NCBI GenBank assembly: GCA_030512335.1
Contig: JAULSU010000002.1
Location: 2,046,001-2,110,000 of the forward strand
Direction: 5' to 3'
DNA length: 64,000 nucleotides
From: Immersiella caudata
Taxonomy: Eukaryota > Ascomycota > Sordariomycetes > Sordariales > Lasiosphaeriaceae
Of this stretch, positions 58,960 through 64,000 are shown piece after piece (positions within the stretch are counted from its first letter, which is position 1; each line of letters begins with the position of its first letter). A model generated the notes under the pieces. It was not told where the DNA came from and made no database searches. It saw only the letters and a program-made list of their open reading frames with translations. The position numbers and the translations under genes were made by a program.

Positions 58960-60046
58960 TCAGTGGCTGAAAGCCTAACCTGGGAATGTGAATCCCGATC
59001 TGGAAGGGTGTTGTTTCATATGTCTGGGTTGCATACCAAATATTATGGCATATAAGGCGGGGCTAATAAGCTACAGAGGAGTAAAGGGGGCCGTAGTTGA
59101 ATGGTGTGATCAGATTTCCTCCTTTCAACTACCGTATGGATACATTTGTGCATAGCATGCAGCACAGGCACTCCACTCGAAAATACCGATTCATCTTTAA
59201 GTATATATATGAATGGTTGAGTAAGGTAGTAGAGGCTGTCACTAACACCGGGTTCGCCCCAGATGAAGCAAGACCTCCCGAGAATGAGGCGAAGTCTCGC
59301 TGAGAGATGAGGTCAATTGCAGCACTGTCAATCCACTGCTTGAGAGACTACGCTTTCATGTCATACCCTTCATCAACAGCCTCGCCTTGGTCCACCCACT
59401 CTCACGGGCGAGGTGAGGTGAAGCAATAACACCACCAGCTAATCGACTTCGGGCGCAGACAAAATCTGCAAAAACTCGCAGAAAAAAATCTCGTCGTGGC
59501 AAACTAGAATCTGACATTGTCAACCGCAGCAATTGGCCAGCTCAACCTGCGGCAACGGGCTGCTCCACCACGGTTACATGGCAGCGCCCCTCGCCTGCCT
59601 TGTGTTGCCCACTTCGGCACCTCGAGAATGGAGGGCGTCCAGTCCGACGTGGGAAGATGGGCTCCACTACGTGTCAGGGCGGCTGTGAGAGGCCAGGCGC
59701 GGAGAGCCCTGCATTCGCTGTGGTCGCTCTCCGAAGTAGGCGAGTCGCATCACACACGCAGGACATCGGACGGGACGGGAGAGAAGGGCGTGCAGTGCGT
59801 AGAGGGTGTGTTGGTGTGTGGATTGTTGTAGGATTGTGGTGGCCACCCTAGCGGGCGTTCCTGGCTTTGCTCCCACGGCACGTTCAGCACCATCTCCCCT
59901 CCGCCCATCGGGATCGACCACATTCTCGCAATTTTCACCTGCCTCCCGAACAGAACACTCCAATTTGAGCGCCCACGTTCTCGTAGGCGTGGCTTACCCG
60001 CATTTGATTTGGTTCCGAGACCTAGCCTCTCCCAAGACTTTCTGTA

Positions 60047-60052
60047 GAGTCA
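60047..60052 (-). promoter_or_regulatory. CPC1/Gcn4-type site GAGTCA (TGACTC on minus)
   Basis: A TGACTC half-site lies about 395 bp upstream of the aspartate kinase start. In filamentous fungi CPC1/CpcA binds TGACTCA-like elements in amino-acid biosynthesis promoters. Confidence 0.45.
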
Positions 60053-60142
60053 CATCTCTGGGATCCAAGTTCTGGGTTCCATTGAGTTATAAAGCCTGCT
60101 AGACGCCTCCCCCACATCGCCCTGTTCCCTATCTGTTATCGC

Positions 60143-60148
60143 TGACTC
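60143..60148 (+). promoter_or_regulatory. CPC1/Gcn4-type site TGACTC
   Basis: A second half-site lies 96 bp after the first and 299 bp before the HOM3 ATG. Two within 400 bp exceeds the roughly 0.2 expected by chance for a 6-mer on both strands. Confidence 0.45.
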
Positions 60149-60389
60149 CGCCAAAACACCACCCGACCTACGTTACCTTCGGAAGCAACATTCTTACATT
60201 GCCCGGCAACAGTTCCTGGTCTTCTTCTTTGTTCTTTGCAGCTTTCCCTAGAGGCTCCTCTGGGCCAATTCCTCATCCCAGACTCTTCAAAAGGCTGGGC
60301 AACCTATTATTTCGCCAGCGCTGCCGTTTTCAAGCCAGTTTTGAGCACCCCGCCGAGCTCGGCCCGCGATTTGGATAAACCGACACCGC

Positions 60390-60402
60390 AAAAAAAAAAA
60401 AA
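60390..60402. repeat. poly-A tract upstream of HOM3
   Basis: Thirteen A residues end 44 nt before the start codon, probably inside the 5' leader or core promoter. Confidence 0.8.
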
Positions 60403-60446
60403 CGGTCAACGGTCACCCTGTGTGACCCAATTCCGCTGATCAAAAC

Positions 60447-62373
60447 ATGACTGGGGCGCTCCTCAAGAACGCCAGCCCCAACGGCTGGATTGTTCAGAAG
60501 TTTGGCGGCACGAGCGTGGGAAAGTTCCCTGATAAGATCGCAGAGGACATTATCAGGTATGCGGTTGTTCGAAAGGAATTGCGGGGTGATGAGGTTGAGG
60601 TGAGTGCAATGCTGACGACGGGGACGCTTTTTTGCGTTGCAGAACACATGTCGAAAACAATCGATTGGTGGTCGTGTGTTCAGCCAGGAGCACAGGCAAG
60701 AAAGTGACGGGGACCACAAGCAGGTGAGTGGCTTGCTTTCTCGGTAATCCGAATCGCTCGTCCTCCCACATCACCCCCTTGCCCCCCGCACCAGTCGAGG
60801 GGGGGAAGGGGGTCGCATTCTTGGGGCCTTCGATCACGGGCACCTACGATTAGTCAATGGTGACCGAATTGCCGCGGGATGGGCTGACCAGGACGTGGGT
60901 GGTATCCGCACAAGCAGGCTGTTAGAGGTTTTCAGGAATCTCAAGACCATTGTCTCCACGCCTGGTGACGACGCCCCGCAGGAGGATCTCCTCAAAGATG
61001 CTAAACGCATCGTCCACGATATCTGCAAGGATCACGCCGAGGCAGGTGGTACCTTTGTCCACGACCCGCAACTAAGGGAGACCCTCAAGGCCGAGACAGA
61101 AACGGAATGTCAACTGCTCATCGAGTACCTTGAGGCTGCCAAGCGCTTTAAGCTGGAGTGCAACTCACGGGCTAAGGACCGCGTGGTGAGCTTTGGCGAG
61201 AAGTTGAGCTGCAGGTTTATGGCCTGCGTGCTCAGAGACAGGGTGAGTCACATGGAAGTCAGACACTGCCGCGTTGCCAAGCTGACTGTCTCGGGAAAGG
61301 GGGTGGATGCGGAATATGTTGACCTTGCCGACCTTCTTCACACCGAGAGCCCTGGGCGCCTCGATGTTGCCTTTTATCGTCAGGCTTCGACAGCTATCGC
61401 AAATAAGATCCTTGCTTGCGAGGACCGCGTGCCGGTTGTGACTGGCTTTTTCGGAAATGTACCCGGGAGTCTGCTCGACGGAGACATCGGTCGGGGTTAC
61501 ACAGATCTCTGTGCATCACTAGTGGCCGTTGGGTTGAAGGCTGCCGAGCTCCAGATTTGGAAAGAGGTGGATGGCATCTTCACCGCGGATCCCAGCAAGG
61601 TCCCGACAGCGAGGCTTATCCCCTCCATCACTCCGGCCGAGGCTGCCGAGCTGACATTTTACGGCTCCGAGGTCATCCACCACTTGACCATGGATCAAGT
61701 CATCAAGGCAGTGCCCCCGATTCCGATCCGGATAAAGAACGTCAAGAACCCTCGAGGCGAAGGCACTATCGTAAAGCCAGATCCATTGCTAGCAGCAGAT
61801 CAGCAGATCCAGAGGCCTAGGAAGCCATCGGATCCTATGCAGCGCAAGAAGCCAAAGAGGCCGACGGCTGTTACTATAAAAGATCAGATTATCGTCATTA
61901 ACATTCACTCCAACAAGCGGTCAATAGCTCATACCTTCTTGGCCCGCGTCTTTGCCATCCTTAACCAACACAAGGTCTCTGTAGATCTCATCTCCACCAG
62001 CGAAGTCCACGTTTCGGTTGCGATACACATGGGCAACTCAGAGAGGTCCAACTTTGAGGCGGCGGTTAACGACCTGAGGGAATGCGGCGACGTGAGCGTT
62101 CTACCCCAGATGACGATTTTGAGTCTGGTTGGAGCAGAGATGAAGAACATGGTTGGTGTTGCGGGCAAGATGTTCTCGACCCTGGGCGAGCATCGTATTA
62201 ATATCGAAATGATTTCTCAAGGTAAGGGCTTTCATGGCTATCTGGGTGAAGACGAGTCGGCTGACTGGATTCTAGGTGCGAGTGAAATCAACATTTCTTG
62301 CGTCATTGATGCAAGGAATGCCGAGAGGGCGATGAATATTTTGCACACCAATCTGTTTACCTTCCTTGAATGA
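60447..62373 (+). CDS. HOM3: aspartate kinase
   Basis: Model: join(60447..60556,60643..60723,60918..61242,61300..62221,62276..62373), 511 aa. It phosphorylates L-aspartate, the first step to threonine, methionine and isoleucine, in the cytosol. The N-terminal KFGGTSVGK (18-26) is the nucleotide/substrate motif. VVVCSARSTGKKVTGTTSR, GRGYTDLCASLVAVGL and WKEVDGIFTADPSKVPTARLI are kinase-core signatures. Tandem ACT regulatory domains occupy about 385-511, supporting threonine feedback control. Length is close to yeast Hom3. Introns 3 (57 nt) and 4 (54 nt) are multiples of three without stops. They are called because splicing restores DRGVDAEYVDL and MISQGASEINISCVID. EVIHH replaces the usual EVIHP, and KAVPPIPIRIKN seems two residues longer than yeast. 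Confidence 0.95.
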
Positions 62374-63010
62374 GCGGGTTGTGCACTGTCGATCCGGGCT
62401 CAACACGATGACGGAGCTTGCTTCCTACGGTTGGCGCCCGGGTTGCTGGAGATGGTTGAAGACATATGACAGTCACATGCATATTTGCTATTGGCGAGCA
62501 TCTGCATGTACATTTAGGAGCTTGAAATCATGACGGTTTGTGAACGAGGCGGTGTGCGAGGTTCAGCATCGATGAGGACTCAAATATAGCGACATGGAAG
62601 CGACGAGCGGGTATGTTTAGCGTTGGCTCGGGAATAATCAGTCCTTTTTTTTGCCTTCAGAACTAGGCTTTCCGAAAACTCGTGGATGATGTTGATTCGT
62701 GTGGACGCTGTAATGATGCCCAAAACCGGGAAAGGTGTTTGCAAACTGCAGATGTTTGTCTCAACACACCGACCAACCTGGAACAAGCAGCCTGAGAAGT
62801 GATTAGTGGACTGGAGGCTGGGATTGCCCCTTGACGGATTCAAGAACCAGGGTTAGGGTCAGAAGACCACGTCTTTGTAGCCCCACCTCCGCCATTTAGA
62901 GCATTTCAACTTCAACACCTGCGCTCCCCAGCCTCGACATCCCTCGCTCGCCACGATACCCTTTCTTTCCCAAAACCGCTAGACTCCTCGCAGGAGTCAC
63001 CACCCTCAAG
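62374..63010. other. HOM3 3' end and KIN17 promoter
   Basis: These 637 bp lie between plus-strand genes. They contain no gene that I can support. Confidence 0.6.
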
Positions 63011-64000
63011 ATGCCTCGAGCCGAAGCCGGATCATTAAAACACCTCTCGAATCAGATGAAGTCCAAGGGCCTCACTCGTCTGCGCTGGTAGTACGTCCAA
63101 CCCCCCATCACCTCCTTTCTTGCGCTCAAGTAGATCGCTAACATAGCCCCTACAGCTGCCAAATATGCGAAAAGGCCGCGCGCGATGAAAACGCATTTAA
63201 GATGCACTGCCAAAGTGAAAGCCACACGCGCAAAGCGCTCGAAGTTGGACGCGATTTCAAGGACACGCAGGAGACGTTTAGCAAACAGTTTGAAAGCAAC
63301 TTTGTGCAGTTGTTGAGGACGGCACACGGGGAGAAGGAGGTGCATGCGAATAAGTGGGTAGCCTCCCGGTTTTGGAGATTTTGGGGGTGTTAACGTGCGT
63401 GTAGGTTCTACCAGGAGGTCATTGCGGACAAGACACACGTGCATCTCAACTCGACGAAGTGGCACTCGCTTACGGAGTTTATCAAGTACCTGGGGAGGTC
63501 GGGAACGGTGAGGGTTGAGGAGAAGGAGGATGGGTTGTTCATCGCGTATGTGGACAATTCGCAGGAGGCTATCGAGCGGAGGGAGAGAGTGAGGAGGAAA
63601 GAGATGCAGGATAGGGGGGATGAGGAGCGGGAGCAGGCGATGTTGAAGGCGCAAATCAAGAGGGCACAGAAGGCGGCCGCGGAGAGGGGAGAGGCGATGG
63701 AGCTGGAGGATGAAGAGGAGGAAGCCAAGATTCATGAGTTGAAGAGGCAAGAGGGGGAGAAAATCAAGTTGCAGTTTGGAGGACCGCCGTCAGTGAAGAT
63801 GGAAGATGCTGGTGGTTCGGAAGGCGCTTCGGAAGCTGGCGCTGCTGGGACGTCAGGGGCTGACTCAGGTGAGGGTGAAGGAGGGAAGCCTGCTGAGCCT
63901 GCAGCACCGAAAGTGTCGATGAAGTTTGGCGCAAAGCCCCATGCTAAGAACGTGTTCAAGAACGCGTTTGCTGGTTCCTCAAAGAAGATCATGACAGCTC
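63011..64000 (+). CDS. KIN17/Rts2-family zinc-finger protein (partial, cut by window end)
   Basis: Model: join(63011..63090,63156..63353,63405..>64000). 290 complete codons are visible and no stop is reached. KIN17 is a conserved nuclear DNA/RNA-binding protein tied to replication, repair and splicing. Its yeast counterpart is Rts2. The start MPRAEAGSLKHLSNQMKSKGL leads into a C2H2 finger (WYCQICEKAARDENAFKMHCQSE, with Cys and His ligands spaced as in KIN17) and the winged-helix-like KIN17 domain (QLLRTAHGEKEVHANKFYQEVIADK, STKWHSLTEFIKYLG). A Glu/Arg-rich helical region and an Ala/Glu/Gly-rich linker follow. Both introns are in phase. The 3' part lies beyond 64000. Confidence 0.95.

Larger units (their letters stand above)
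58960..60446. other. MDL1 3' end and HOM3 promoter region
   Basis: These 1.5 kb lie between two plus-strand genes. They carry two Gcn4/CPC1-type half-sites (60047-60052 reverse, 60143-60148) and a 13-A tract just before the HOM3 start. No gene was seen. Confidence 0.6.

Noticed and set aside
1..64000. Transposon or RIP-mutated repeats
   Set aside because: No transposase, reverse transcriptase, terminal repeats or TpA-rich blocks were seen. Simple repeats are short.

Overview
This window is ordinary nuclear chromosome from a filamentous ascomycete (Pezizomycotina), most likely a Sordariomycete. Genes carry short introns, mostly 50-80 nt. These run from GTRNGT-type donors, through CTRAC/CTAAC branch sites, to YAG acceptors. 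Coding DNA is moderately GC-rich and there is no AT-rich, RIP-degraded DNA. The gene set (149-residue calmodulin, AzgA-type purine permease, class V cAMP-receptor-like GPCR, DUF3455 secreted protein) is typical of that group. Exon structures were built by hand from splice signals plus conservation of the family, so each model is an inference. Every model closes in frame.

Layout. 1-6619: no supportable gene. 6620-9394: divergent NOP1 (fibrillarin, minus) and RPL17 (uL22, plus) share a 522-bp promoter. 9915-14067: UCH37-type deubiquitinase and an AzgA-like purine permease, both minus. 17949-20082: a large protein with a decayed methyltransferase fold (plus). 22370-23835: cAMP-receptor-like GPCR (minus), followed by 4.5 kb without a gene. 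28340-29267: a poly-Q protein with an atypical zinc finger (plus). 29596-35996: divergent VPS3-like CORVET subunit (minus) and CASP/Coy1 golgin (plus). 38916-39824: secreted DUF3455 protein (plus). 41453-44232: AP-1 gamma-adaptin (minus). 45820-48621: divergent calmodulin (minus) and TLG2 syntaxin (plus). 48783-52448: divergent mitochondrial helical-repeat-like protein (minus) and COX7A (plus). 52795-55674: divergent clathrin light chain (minus) and RTT103 CID protein (plus). 56584-64000: MDL1 ABC transporter, HOM3 aspartate kinase and a KIN17/RTS2 protein cut by the window end, all plus.

Themes. The first 28 kb are gene-poor (six genes) and the rest is denser (fourteen). Five genes between 29.6 and 53.6 kb act in endosome/Golgi traffic: VPS3-like, CASP, AP-1 gamma, TLG2 and clathrin light chain. 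Three divergent pairs join functionally related genes: NOP1/RPL17 (ribosome production), VPS3-like/CASP (membrane tethering) and the mitochondrial protein/COX7A (mitochondrial function). No mobile element, CRISPR array, rRNA, tRNA or biosynthetic cluster was found, and nothing that I would call a new multi-gene system. The most interesting items are a probable pseudo-methyltransferase, two stop-free in-frame introns in HOM3, the poly-Q zinc-finger-like protein, and start-codon-isolating introns with micro-exons.
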